Source: Pollutimonas sp035515055
GTDB taxonomy: Bacteria > Pseudomonadota > Gammaproteobacteria > Burkholderiales > Burkholderiaceae_B
Direction of reading: 5' to 3'
NCBI GenBank assembly: GCA_035515055.1
Contig: DATJBV010000009.1
Coordinates: 132,533-196,532, forward strand
Length of the DNA: 64,000 nucleotides
How positions within the stretch are numbered: the first letter of the stretch is position 1; each line of letters begins with the position of its first letter. Positions 32,401-40,317 of the stretch are shown piece after piece. A program made the translations under genes and the position numbers. Below the pieces are notes generated by a model. It was not told the DNA's origin and did no database searches. It saw only the letters and a list, made by a program, of their open reading frames with translations.

Positions 32401-34458
32401 ATGATCGCAAAAAAACGTACACGCTTGGGCCTCTGGCTTGCGCTTTCTATTGGCCTGACCGGATGTACGGCCGCGGAGCGGCCTGTCGCGGCGGTTGCGC
32501 AATCCAATATCGACCTGCGCCAGACGCTAGTGCCCGTTGCCGGCATATCCGCGCCGGAGACGGGAACCGTCCGCCTAATCACGCCGCCGGCGGCACGCCA
32601 GGCCGTGGTGGATGCCCGCGACGCCATGCAAAAAAAGCAATGGTCGCGGCTTCAAAGCCTCGCGCCGCTGGCGCAAGCCGATCCAGTGCTAGGCTCCTAC
32701 GCCCAGTATTGGCTGTTGCGTCAAAAATTGCACGACAGCACCCAGCCGGTGCCCGACGACCAGGTGCGGCAGTTCATGCAGGTCAACAAAGATGCCTACT
32801 TGGCCGACAAGATCACCGGCGACTGGATAATCGCCGCGACGCGCGGCGGTAATTACGCGCTGGCGGTAAACCTATCCGCGGTCGTCAATAGCAATTCCCA
32901 GATCGAGTGCTCGCTTTTGCTTGCGCGGCACATGACGGGCGTACGTTTGAAGGTCGCGCCCGTGGTGAATGCCTTTTCGCCGAATCGTCCCTGCTGGACC
33001 ATGCTCGACGAGTTGGCGGATAGCAAGGTCGTGGGGTGGAAGGAGCTTCAAGGCTTGTTGCGTTCCACGCTCGAAACCAACAAGACAGGCAACGCCCAGC
33101 GTCTCGCAGCGGTCATGTTCGACGCGGCCGACATGGTGCATTACGCCGCGCTCATGAAAAACCCGAAAGCATGGCTGGCCGGCCAGAAGCCGCCAAGGTC
33201 CCGGGCCCATACTGAACTGGTCACGTTGGCGCTATCTCGCCTAGCCTACGAAAAGACACGCGAAGCCAACGCCGCCCATATCCAGGCGGAATGGGCCAAG
33301 GCAATACCCAAGTCCGATATGGAATGGGTATGGAGCCAGTTCGGCCTGGTCGCGGCGTTGAATGTCGAGCCGGATGCCGCTGAATGGTACCGCCGATCAG
33401 GCAATATCCGCCTTAGCGACTACACCCATGCGTGGCAAGTTCGCAGCGAACTGCGACGAGCACCCGTAGACTGGGATTGGGTTGCCAAATCCATACGAAG
33501 AATGTCGTCGTCGCAGGCTGCCGAGCCTGTCTGGGTCTATTGGTATGCGCGCGCCCTGGCGGCGCAAGGAAATCAAAAGGCCGCGGCTGAACACTACGAG
33601 TCGATCTCCTCGGAGCTGAATTTTTATGGGCAGCTGGCCAGTGAAGAGCTTGGTAAAACGCCAGTTCTGCCGCCAAATCCGGCTCCGGTCACGGCTGAGG
33701 AGATGCAGGCGGTTCAGGCGAACGCCGGACTGCAGCGGGCTGTCCAGATGTTCGATCTGGGCTGGCGGTCCGAAGCAGTGCCCGAATGGAACTTTGCCCT
33801 GAAAGGCATGGATGATCGCCAGCTGTTGGCCGCTGCCGAGTTCGCCCGCCAGCAACATATCTACGACCGGGTGGTCAACACCTCGCTCCTGACTCAAAAC
33901 GAAGTGGACTTCAAGCAGCGCTTTATTGCGCCGTTCGAAGGCCGTGTCACGGAAAAGGCGCGCTTGATCGATCTTGATCCGGCATGGGTGTACGGCCTGA
34001 TCCGACAGGAGTCCCGCTTCATTACCGACGCGCGCTCCCACGTGGGCGCATCCGGCCTTATGCAGCTCATGCCTGCAACGGCTCGTTGGGTTGCCAAAAA
34101 AATCGGAATGAAGAATTTCAATGCCGCGTCCGTCAACGATTTCGATACGAATACAGTGCTGGGCACCAGCTACCTGAGCATGGTGCTGAACGACCTGAGC
34201 GGATCGCAGGTGTTGGCTACCGCTGGCTATAACGCCGGCCCGGGCCGGCCCGTGCAGTGGCGCGCCAAGCTGGCCGCTCCGGTAGAGGGCGCCATATTCG
34301 CCGAGACCATACCGTTCACCGAGACCCGCCTGTACGTGAAGAACGTTATGTCGAACGCCACTTACTATGCCATGCTGTTCACGGGCAAGCCGCACTCGCT
34401 CAAAGAGCGGCTGGGCACGATATCGCCTGCGCCCTCCCGGCGTGTGGCGCTTCCATGA
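32401..34458 (+). CDS. slt: Soluble lytic murein transglycosylase (lipoprotein form)
   Basis: Cleaves the MurNAc-GlcNAc bond of peptidoglycan with formation of anhydromuropeptides. From the ATG at 32401 the N-terminus is a lipoprotein signal (MIAKKRTRLGLWLALSIGLTGC, lipobox LTGC). A long alpha-superhelical region follows (about residues 60-480), then the catalytic SLT domain with the Glu in RQESRFITDARS, GASGLMQLMPATA and ATAGYNAGPGRP. Starts further upstream (32335, 32353) are possible but would add a non-signal stretch. The stop overlaps the cca start by 4 bp. Confidence 0.9.
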   Translation: MIAKKRTRLGLWLALSIGLTGCTAAERPVAAVAQSNIDLRQTLVPVAGISAPETGTVRLITPPAARQAVVDARDAMQKKQWSRLQSLAPLAQADPVLGSYAQYWLLRQKLHDSTQPVPDDQVRQFMQVNKDAYLADKITGDWIIAATRGGNYALAVNLSAVVNSNSQIECSLLLARHMTGVRLKVAPVVNAFSPNRPCWTMLDELADSKVVGWKELQGLLRSTLETNKTGNAQRLAAVMFDAADMVHYAALMKNPKAWLAGQKPPRSRAHTELVTLALSRLAYEKTREANAAHIQAEWAKAIPKSDMEWVWSQFGLVAALNVEPDAAEWYRRSGNIRLSDYTHAWQVRSELRRAPVDWDWVAKSIRRMSSSQAAEPVWVYWYARALAAQGNQKAAAEHYESISSELNFYGQLASEELGKTPVLPPNPAPVTAEEMQAVQANAGLQRAVQMFDLGWRSEAVPEWNFALKGMDDRQLLAAAEFARQQHIYDRVVNTSLLTQNEVDFKQRFIAPFEGRVTEKARLIDLDPAWVYGLIRQESRFITDARSHVGASGLMQLMPATARWVAKKIGMKNFNAASVNDFDTNTVLGTSYLSMVLNDLSGSQVLATAGYNAGPGRPVQWRAKLAAPVEGAIFAETIPFTETRLYVKNVMSNATYYAMLFTGKPHSLKERLGTISPAPSRRVALP

Positions 34459-35576
34459 CCGCGACGCCCGTGCCGGATCCCGCGGTGCAAGACCTGCGCG
34501 TGTATATTGTGGGCGGCGCGGTTCGGGACGCTCTATTGGGCCTGCCCGCTGGCGACCGCGACTGGGTGGTGGTAGGCGCCACACCGGAAGACATGGCGGC
34601 GCGCGGCTTCATTCCCGTCGGCGGCGATTTCCCGGTGTTCCTGCATCCGCGCACAAAAGAGGAATACGCGCTTGCGCGAACCGAGCGTAAGTCCGGGCGC
34701 GGCTACAAGGGGTTTACCTTCTACACCGGGTCGGATGTCAGCCTCGAAGACGACCTGCAACGGCGCGACCTTACGGTCAACGCGATTGCTCAGATGCCCG
34801 ACGGAACGCTCGTGGATCCGCTGGACGGGCAGTCCGATATCAAGAATCGCATACTGCGCCATGTGGGCCAGGCTTTCGTCGAAGACCCGGTCCGGTTGCT
34901 GCGCCTTGCGCGCTTCTCCGCGCGTTTCCACGATTTCTCCATTGCGCCCGAGACCCTGGCGCTGGCATGCCGGCTGGTCGCGGAAGGCGAAGTGGACGCC
35001 CTGGTTCCCGAGCGCGTCTGGCAAGAGGTCGCCAAAGGATTAATGGCGCGGCAGCCGGGACGGATGTTCGATGTCTTGGCGCAAACGGGTGCGCTCGGCC
35101 GGGTGTTGCCAGGACTGAAATTCACCCCGGACACAGCCCGAGAGCTGGCCTGCGCCGCACAGGCTGGCTTGAGCCTGGCAGCGCGCTTTGCCATCTTGTG
35201 CCGTTTGTCCGCCGACCCGCTTGCAGTGGGTCGGCAAGTCCGGGCGCCCAGCGACTGCCAGGACTATGCCCGTTTATTCCCGGTGGTACTGGAAGGGCTG
35301 GAAGCCAGTGGCGGCCCTGCGCAGTGGCTCGATCTCCTGGAACGGGTCGATGCGCTGCGCAAGCCGGAGCGCTGCCTGGCGCTGTTCCACGCCGCGCTGT
35401 GTGTCATGGATGTGAACGTGGATGTTTGGCGCGCCCGAATCGAGGCAGTTCGCGGCATAGCCGCTGGAGGCATCGCCACAAAATTGGCAGGCGATCCGCA
35501 GCGTATCAAGCAGGCGTTGCGCGCAGCCCGGCTGCATGCGCTGGAATCCCTGCCCGGGATACCTGCCGATTCGTAA
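34455..35576 (+). CDS. cca: CCA-adding tRNA nucleotidyltransferase
   Basis: Adds or repairs the 3' CCA end of tRNAs. The 373-aa protein starts with the class II nucleotidyltransferase motif YIVGGAVRDALLGLP and GDRDWVVVG (metal-binding DxD), then YKGFTFYTG, the RRDLTVNAIA motif and the ARFSARFHDFSIAPETL helix. E. coli Cca has an extra C-terminal HD phosphohydrolase domain; I see no HD motif here, so this is a nucleotidyltransferase-only form. ATGA overlap with slt fixes the start at 34455. Confidence 0.92.
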   Translation: MTATPVPDPAVQDLRVYIVGGAVRDALLGLPAGDRDWVVVGATPEDMAARGFIPVGGDFPVFLHPRTKEEYALARTERKSGRGYKGFTFYTGSDVSLEDDLQRRDLTVNAIAQMPDGTLVDPLDGQSDIKNRILRHVGQAFVEDPVRLLRLARFSARFHDFSIAPETLALACRLVAEGEVDALVPERVWQEVAKGLMARQPGRMFDVLAQTGALGRVLPGLKFTPDTARELACAAQAGLSLAARFAILCRLSADPLAVGRQVRAPSDCQDYARLFPVVLEGLEASGGPAQWLDLLERVDALRKPERCLALFHAALCVMDVNVDVWRARIEAVRGIAAGGIATKLAGDPQRIKQALRAARLHALESLPGIPADS

Positions 35577-35586
35577 GGCGGTAGTC

Positions 35587-37026
35587 TTATAGACGATCAC
35601 GCCGATCGCCGCGCGTGAATCCGATTAGCGGCGCATCTATCCCGCGGCCTATGGCGAGCACTTTGAAGAGTTCGCCCATTTCCGCTTCGGAAACCAGCTT
35701 CTGCATGGCTGAAAGGACGGCGCGGCCCGACTCCATGTCATGTTGCGCAAGCCGGTCCGCAAGCCCCGCGTTCATCAGGAACCTGGCTTGCGAGGTATAG
35801 CCCATGACGTCCAGGCCGGCGTCGAGGGCGGCATCCGCCATGGCGGTAAAATCGACGTGCGTGGTGATGTCCTGCACGCCCGGATAAATGAGCGGCTGGT
35901 CGTGGCTATGGTGCCGAAAATGGCACATGAGCGTGCCGGTGGCGCGTTGCGGATGATAATACTCGCGCTGCGGAAAGCCATAGTCGATCAGGATAGCCGC
36001 ACCCCGTTCAAGCCACGATCCCATTTGCCTGATCCAGGACTCGGCCTGCAGATTGATTTCCGACTGGTATCCGGGCAACGGCGGCATGCGCGCCGCCACC
36101 TTGGCTTGCAGCGCCGGGTCCGCCATGCGCTGTGCCAGCGTGAATGTCGGCTTCCGGGCGGCGCCTTCGGCGCGGACCCCAATCTCCATGACGCAAGCCT
36201 CGTCGCTCCAGCAGAATAATTTGGCAGGCATGGCATCCAGCACTTCGTTCGCCAGGATGCAGCCAGTGAATCTTTCCGGTAAAGCATCGAGCCACTGCAC
36301 GTTGGGGCCGAACTCGGCGAGCCGGTGCTCTTGGCGTGCGCGCAAATCGGCGGAAACTTCCAGTATTTGATACTGCGGTTCGATGCCCTGTTCGCGCAAT
36401 GCGGGAATCAAGGACGCGGCAAGAGCGCCCGAGCCGGCACCGAATTCCAGAATGCGCATGGAATCGCTTTCACGCAGCACTTGCGCCACTTGCCCGGCGA
36501 TCGTCTGCCCGAACAAGGGCGTAAGTTCCGGCGCCGTCGTGAAGTCTCCGGTTGGGAGATCGTGGGCGAACTTAGTGCTTCCGGAAGCGTAATAGCCAAG
36601 GCCGGGCGCATAAAGCGCCAGATGCATCCATTGCTCAAAAGGCATGAAGCCGGATTCGCATGCCTTGATTTGCTGCGCCAGATACTGGGCGACGGCGTGG
36701 CTGTGTTCGGCCGTGATGGCATCGAGCCCGGGCAAGCCCGGCGGCGGGGTAATGGAATCTGGCATGGCGGAAGTGGAGGCGGCAGCGGTTGCAGTAGGAA
36801 TCTTGGCGTTGGACGGGGCAGTAGGCGCAGCAGGCGTTGTCGGCATGGCAGTGGAGTCTATGGATGGAGATCCGCGTCGCAGCAAGTACAAGGTATGGCA
36901 CATGGATGCCAGAAAACCGCACAGCAGGGCAGCTATTATCGCAACAATATAGTTGTTGAAGATAATCCACAGAGGAAGCGAAAGGAGCAAGGCAAGGAGT
37001 AAAGGCTTGCGTATCAACTGTTTCAT
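35587..37026 (-). CDS. MidA/NDUFAF7-type SAM methyltransferase with N-terminal membrane anchor
   Basis: The core (about residue 90 to the end) is a COG1565 methyltransferase related to NDUFAF7/MidA, which methylates an arginine of complex I in mitochondria. It shows MHLALYAPGLGYYA, the SAM motif RILEFGAGSGALA, ANEVLDAMPAKLF and AILIDYGFPQREYY. The bacterial target is not known. In front is an extra part: two hydrophobic spans (LLLALLLSLPLWIIFNNYIVA...) and a Pro/Ala/Thr-rich linker. The start is uncertain: ATG at 37026 has weak AGG upstream, ATG 37068 is longer, and ATG 36765 (MPDSITPPPG) would leave only the enzyme. Confidence 0.82.
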   Translation of the reverse strand: MKQLIRKPLLLALLLSLPLWIIFNNYIVAIIAALLCGFLASMCHTLYLLRRGSPSIDSTAMPTTPAAPTAPSNAKIPTATAAASTSAMPDSITPPPGLPGLDAITAEHSHAVAQYLAQQIKACESGFMPFEQWMHLALYAPGLGYYASGSTKFAHDLPTGDFTTAPELTPLFGQTIAGQVAQVLRESDSMRILEFGAGSGALAASLIPALREQGIEPQYQILEVSADLRARQEHRLAEFGPNVQWLDALPERFTGCILANEVLDAMPAKLFCWSDEACVMEIGVRAEGAARKPTFTLAQRMADPALQAKVAARMPPLPGYQSEINLQAESWIRQMGSWLERGAAILIDYGFPQREYYHPQRATGTLMCHFRHHSHDQPLIYPGVQDITTHVDFTAMADAALDAGLDVMGYTSQARFLMNAGLADRLAQHDMESGRAVLSAMQKLVSEAEMGELFKVLAIGRGIDAPLIGFTRGDRRDRL

Positions 37027-37070
37027 AGCCTGCATTGTAGCTAGTCTCGAGTCATTGGCCGCCGACAAAA

Positions 37071-37096
37071 AAAACCCCGCCCAAAGTGGCGGGGTT
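37071..37096 (-). terminator. Rho-independent terminator after rhlE
   Basis: Read on the minus strand, AACCCCGCC and GGCGGGGTT (37088-37096 and 37073-37081) form a 9-bp stem followed by a T run. It ends the rhlE transcript just before the methyltransferase gene. Confidence 0.88.
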
Positions 37097-37145
37097 GCGA
37101 GACATGCGGCGCGTACGCGGCACGTCTTCCTGGGTGTGGCTCTAC

Positions 37146-38762
37146 TTAGGCGAAATCACCGCGGCGTGCGGCGCTCTTGCCGCGTGTCGATGTGGGTTTG
37201 CCCGCGCCCGCGAAGCCGGGGCGGCCCGCGGGACGCGCGCCAGCCGGTTTTGCCGGTCCCTTGTGGGCGAAGTCCGGACGCGCGGCGCGTGCGGGACGAT
37301 CGCCGAAAGCAGGACGTTCGCTGAACGCGGGGCGGTCGGTGCGCGGCTGTTCGCTACGTGCGGGACGCGTGTCGGCGGCACCGCGATCGTAGGCGGGACG
37401 GCCTTCATATGCGGGGCGGTCGTTGCCGCGGGCGGGACGGCCTTCGTATGCGGGACGGTCGTTGCTGTAAGCGGGGCGGCCTTCGTAGGCAGGTTTGTCG
37501 CCAAAGCTACCGCGATCGGCACCCGGCTTGCGGCCATAGCTAGGCTTGTTGCCGGCATAGCCTGCGCGCGGCGCAAAGCTCTTGCCACTGCCCTTGCGGT
37601 CGGTATACGTAGGGCGTGCCGTCTTCTTTGGTTCCAGGCCCGCGATTTCTTCCGATGGAATAGGCTGGCCGATGAAGTGCTCGATGCGGCGAATTTTATG
37701 GCGTTCCGAATGCGTGGCAAACGTAAAGGCCAGGCCGCTGCGACCGGCGCGGCCGGTACGGCCGATACGGTGGACGTAGTCTTCGGCTTGCATGGGCAGG
37801 TCGTAATTGACGGCGTGGCTGATGCCTTGGACGTCAATACCGCGAGCTGCGACGTCGGTTGCCACGAGCACGCGCAACTGGCCTTTTTGCAGCATGCCCA
37901 ATGTGCGGGTACGTTGGCGCTGATTCATGTCGCCATGCAATGCGGCAGCGGAGAAACCGTTGTCGGCGAGGCGTTCAGCCAGATCGTCCGCGCCACGCTT
38001 GGTGGAGGTGAAGACAATTGCCTGGTCCATGCTGGCGTCGCGCAGCAGGTGGTCGAGCAAGCGCATCTTGTGGCCGTTGTCATCCGCATACAACAGGCTT
38101 TGCGTGATGTTGGAATGCTTTTCTTTTTGGCTCGAAAGCTGAATTTGTTCCGGGTTGCGCATCATCTTGGCGGCGAGGCGAGCAATCGTGCCATCGAGCG
38201 TGGCCGAGAACAGCAAGGTCTGGCGGTCTTTCGGCGTGCTGGCAACAATGGTTTCGATATCTTCGATGAAACCCATATCCAGCATGCGGTCAGCTTCGTC
38301 CAGGACGAGCGTGTGTACCGTCGACAGATTGACGCGCTTGGCTTGCAGGTGATCGATCAGGCGACCGGGTGTGGCAACCAGCACGTCAACGCGACGCGAC
38401 AAAGCCTTCAGCTGCGCACCATAAGGCATGCCGCCGACGACCACGGCAATGCGCAGATCTTTAATATGCGCGCCGTACTGTTTCGTGGCTTCGGCAACCT
38501 GCATGGCAAGTTCGCGAGTGGGAGTAAGTACCAGCACCTGAACGCCAGTGCCCTTGTTGGGCGGCATGTTCGAGATGCGGTTCAATGCGGGAAGCATGAA
38601 GGCTGCGGTCTTGCCACTGCCTGTCTGGGCCGAGACCATAAGGTCGTGGCCGGCCAATGCTTTAGGAATCGAGGCGGCCTGTACGGGCGTTGGTTCGGAG
38701 AACCCTGCCTTCAGTACGGCGGACAACAACGATGGGACAAGACCTAGTGTTTCAAAAGACAT
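37146..38762 (-). CDS. rhlE: DEAD-box RNA helicase RhlE
   Basis: ATP-dependent RNA helicase for ribosome assembly and RNA turnover. It is 538 aa from the ATG at 38762, where AAGGA is upstream. Motifs in order: Q motif (GFSEPTPVQAASIP), Walker A AQTGSGKT, VLDEADRMLD, LLFSATL, and HRIGRTGRAGRSG. The last 150 residues are a low-complexity basic tail with tandem copies of a DRPAYEGRPA-like unit, then Ala/Gly/Arg/Pro-rich sequence ending RRGDFA. Such tails bind RNA nonspecifically. A small inverted repeat lies in the upstream leader (38825-38859). Confidence 0.93.
   Translation of the reverse strand: MSFETLGLVPSLLSAVLKAGFSEPTPVQAASIPKALAGHDLMVSAQTGSGKTAAFMLPALNRISNMPPNKGTGVQVLVLTPTRELAMQVAEATKQYGAHIKDLRIAVVVGGMPYGAQLKALSRRVDVLVATPGRLIDHLQAKRVNLSTVHTLVLDEADRMLDMGFIEDIETIVASTPKDRQTLLFSATLDGTIARLAAKMMRNPEQIQLSSQKEKHSNITQSLLYADDNGHKMRLLDHLLRDASMDQAIVFTSTKRGADDLAERLADNGFSAAALHGDMNQRQRTRTLGMLQKGQLRVLVATDVAARGIDVQGISHAVNYDLPMQAEDYVHRIGRTGRAGRSGLAFTFATHSERHKIRRIEHFIGQPIPSEEIAGLEPKKTARPTYTDRKGSGKSFAPRAGYAGNKPSYGRKPGADRGSFGDKPAYEGRPAYSNDRPAYEGRPARGNDRPAYEGRPAYDRGAADTRPARSEQPRTDRPAFSERPAFGDRPARAARPDFAHKGPAKPAGARPAGRPGFAGAGKPTSTRGKSAARRGDFA
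37390..37500. repeat. Tandem repeat in the rhlE tail
   Basis: The minus-strand reading encodes consecutive variants of a 10-13-residue unit (YEGRPAY, NDRPAYEGRPA, NDRPAYEGRPAY). The DNA copies are nearly identical, so copy number could vary by slippage between strains. Confidence 0.6.
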
Positions 38763-38824
38763 GCGTGATCCTTTGCCGAAAAACGGCATACACATAGCGC
38801 AGGCGGAAGAGTGCCCGAAGCGCT

Positions 38825-38859
38825 GGTTGATTGGGAGCATCGTGCCGACCGAATCAACC
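38825..38859 (-). other. Inverted repeat in the rhlE 5' leader
   Basis: GGTTGATT (38825-38832) and AATCAACC (38852-38859) are perfect complements with a 19-nt loop, about 60-100 nt upstream of the rhlE start. It may be a leader hairpin; function unknown. Confidence 0.35.
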
Positions 38860-39220
38860 TAAAGTGCAGCGTATTGTCTTGAAAGACGCGGCGAAAGGCT
38901 CGGGGGTCAGGGAGCGATGGCGTTCGACATGGGTGCTGAGAAATCAGTCAACTGCTATGACACAGCGTAAGCTGTATGAAAATGTCGACGCATTGAATAT
39001 TGCAGTGCCAGAAGTATAGCGTGCTTTTGGCGTAAGTGTAAACCCCAGTGTGATTATATTGTTACGGAGGTGGTTTTGTCGCACGCTTGCAACATGACGG
39101 TGCTGGACGTACAACCGCTTCGGCGACGGTAGCGTACATGTTTCGCTTTTAACCCGGCGCCGGTGGCGGGGGCTGGGTGGGTTCAGACGTTCGCGGTCAA
39201 GGCGTTGCCTTGACTACCCG

Positions 39221-39334
39221 CGTGGCTGGCCGTTTTCGGGCGGTGGCAGAACTCGTGGGATGGATGATCCCCCGGATCATCCATAAGCGTCCCACTCGAG
39301 CTGCCACCTTGAATCCCGCAAACGGTCAGCCACG
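39221..39334. repeat. 114-bp near-perfect long hairpin
   Basis: The left arm (39221-39270) and the right arm (39274-39334) pair in consecutive blocks: CGTGGCTG/CAGCCACG, CCGTTT/AAACGG, CGGG/CCCG, GGTGGCAG/CTGCCACC, a near match CTCGTGGGA/TCCCACTCGAG, and GGATGATCC/GGATCATCC around a 3-nt loop. The small mismatches at matching places suggest a structure maintained by compensatory change or an old palindromic insertion. Confidence 0.8.
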
Positions 39335-39495
39335 CGGCGCGCCCGCGACTTCGCCCGCCCAGCCCTCGCCACCGGCGCCTGGCGTTTGTGGGTCAGGGAC
39401 GCGGCAGGTGCCAGCGCCAGCGTTCGGTGACAGCTATCGGGCAGCCGGCGATTGCCAGCCAGAGACCTGACGCCCAACGCCAGCCCAGCACCGAC

Positions 39496-39529
39496 GCCCA
39501 ATAGGCCAGGCAGGCTGGCCGTATTGGGC
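39496..39529. repeat. 34-bp hairpin
   Basis: GCCCAATA (39496-39503) pairs with TATTGGGC (39522-39529); inside, GGCCAG pairs with CTGGCC. Part of the inverted-repeat mosaic. Confidence 0.65.
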
Positions 39530-39626
39530 GAGCGCATGCCGCTTTTTCTTAAACAACCCAACACGGCGCAAGAAGGCCAAGCACGCTGCCGGTCCCGACG
39601 TCGGTTCAGCACAACCCAATGCAGGC

Positions 39627-39780
39627 GCGGGCGGGTGGCATGGCGATGGCCGGGCTTCGTGGCCGCAGCGAGCCGGACGCGAAGGCAGCGCGCAGGCGCG
39701 AACGAGCGAGGCGATGCGGGCGAGGCGCGCAGGGCGCCGAGCAGGCCAAGGGACCGGCCATCGCCATGCCACCCGCCCGC
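39627..39780. repeat. Perfect 27-bp terminal inverted repeat enclosing 100 bp
   Basis: The 27 bases at 39627-39653 are the exact reverse complement of those at 39754-39780 (arm begins GCGGGCGGGTGGCATGGCGA). The enclosed 100 bp are very G+C-rich and contain short further palindromes. No transposase is present; the unit could be a small non-autonomous or intergenic repeat element. Confidence 0.75.
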
Positions 39781-39819
39781 GGCGTGTAAGCAACTCGCGC
39801 CGTGTAAGCAACTAGCTCT

Positions 39820-40317
39820 CTAGACCTTCGCCACGTATGGCCCCAAAGCCGCCCGTAACTCTGCAGGCAATTCAACCGGCTTATTGAGTGAGCGCTCCAC
39901 GTACGCGTGAGTGAATTCGCATTGCGCCGCAGCCGTTGCTTCGTCTTCGCGGAACAGCGCCAACTGGTAGCGCACGCTCGTGCGGCCCAGTCGGGCCACC
40001 CGCATGCCTACGGTAAGCCGATCCGGAAAGCCCACGGCGCTGAAATAAGAGGTGCTCGTCTGTACTACCAGGCCGATGACTGTGCTCGCGTTCATGTCCA
40101 GCACGCCCAGTTCTATCAACGTCTGGTTGACCGCTGTGTCGAAATATTCGTTGTAGACCACATTGTTCATGTGCCCATACATATCGTTGTCGCGCAGCCG
40201 TGTGGTGAAGCTGCGAAAATACGAAAAATCGCTCCGGCCGAACTGCCGCGGGCGGCAATTGGCTGCCAACGCCGCCTTTGGTTCGGGCGCTTTTCCAACT
40301 ACTGTGTCTGACGTCAT
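39820..40317 (-). CDS. Acyl-CoA thioesterase (4HBT/YbgC-like)
   Basis: A 165-aa hot-dog-fold thioesterase. The catalytic motif RLRDNDMYGHMNNVVYNEYFD near residue 41 (Asp in the D-x-D-MxGHxNN segment) is that of the 4-hydroxybenzoyl-CoA thioesterase family. An N-terminal extension of about 30 residues is not part of the fold. Its start overlaps the SDR gene stop by 4 bp, so thioesterase and dehydrogenase are made together and probably act on the same acyl-CoA pathway. Confidence 0.85.
   Translation of the reverse strand: MTSDTVVGKAPEPKAALAANCRPRQFGRSDFSYFRSFTTRLRDNDMYGHMNNVVYNEYFDTAVNQTLIELGVLDMNASTVIGLVVQTSTSYFSAVGFPDRLTVGMRVARLGRTSVRYQLALFREDEATAAAQCEFTHAYVERSLNKPVELPAELRAALGPYVAKV

Larger units (their letters stand above)
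38860..39819. repeat. Gene-free stretch built of inverted repeats
   Basis: No frame here looks like a real gene: the longest (39434-39811 minus, 125 aa) is Arg/Ala/Pro-rich and lies on repeats. From 38860 to about 39160 I see only the rhlE upstream region. From 39221 to 39813 there are four inverted repeats (39221-39334, 39379-39483, 39496-39529, 39627-39780) and two direct copies of CGTGTAAGCAACT (39783-39795, 39801-39813). This looks like an intergenic repeat element rather than coding DNA. Confidence 0.6.

Noticed and set aside
37086..38747. 553-aa plus-strand frame over rhlE
   Set aside because: Low-complexity Ala/Gly/Arg translation opposite the RhlE gene, which has all DEAD-box motifs in order.
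39434..39811. 125-aa Arg/Pro-rich minus-strand frame in the gene-free region
   Set aside because: It overlaps the inverted-repeat mosaic, has no ribosome-binding site and its composition reflects the G+C-rich repeats.
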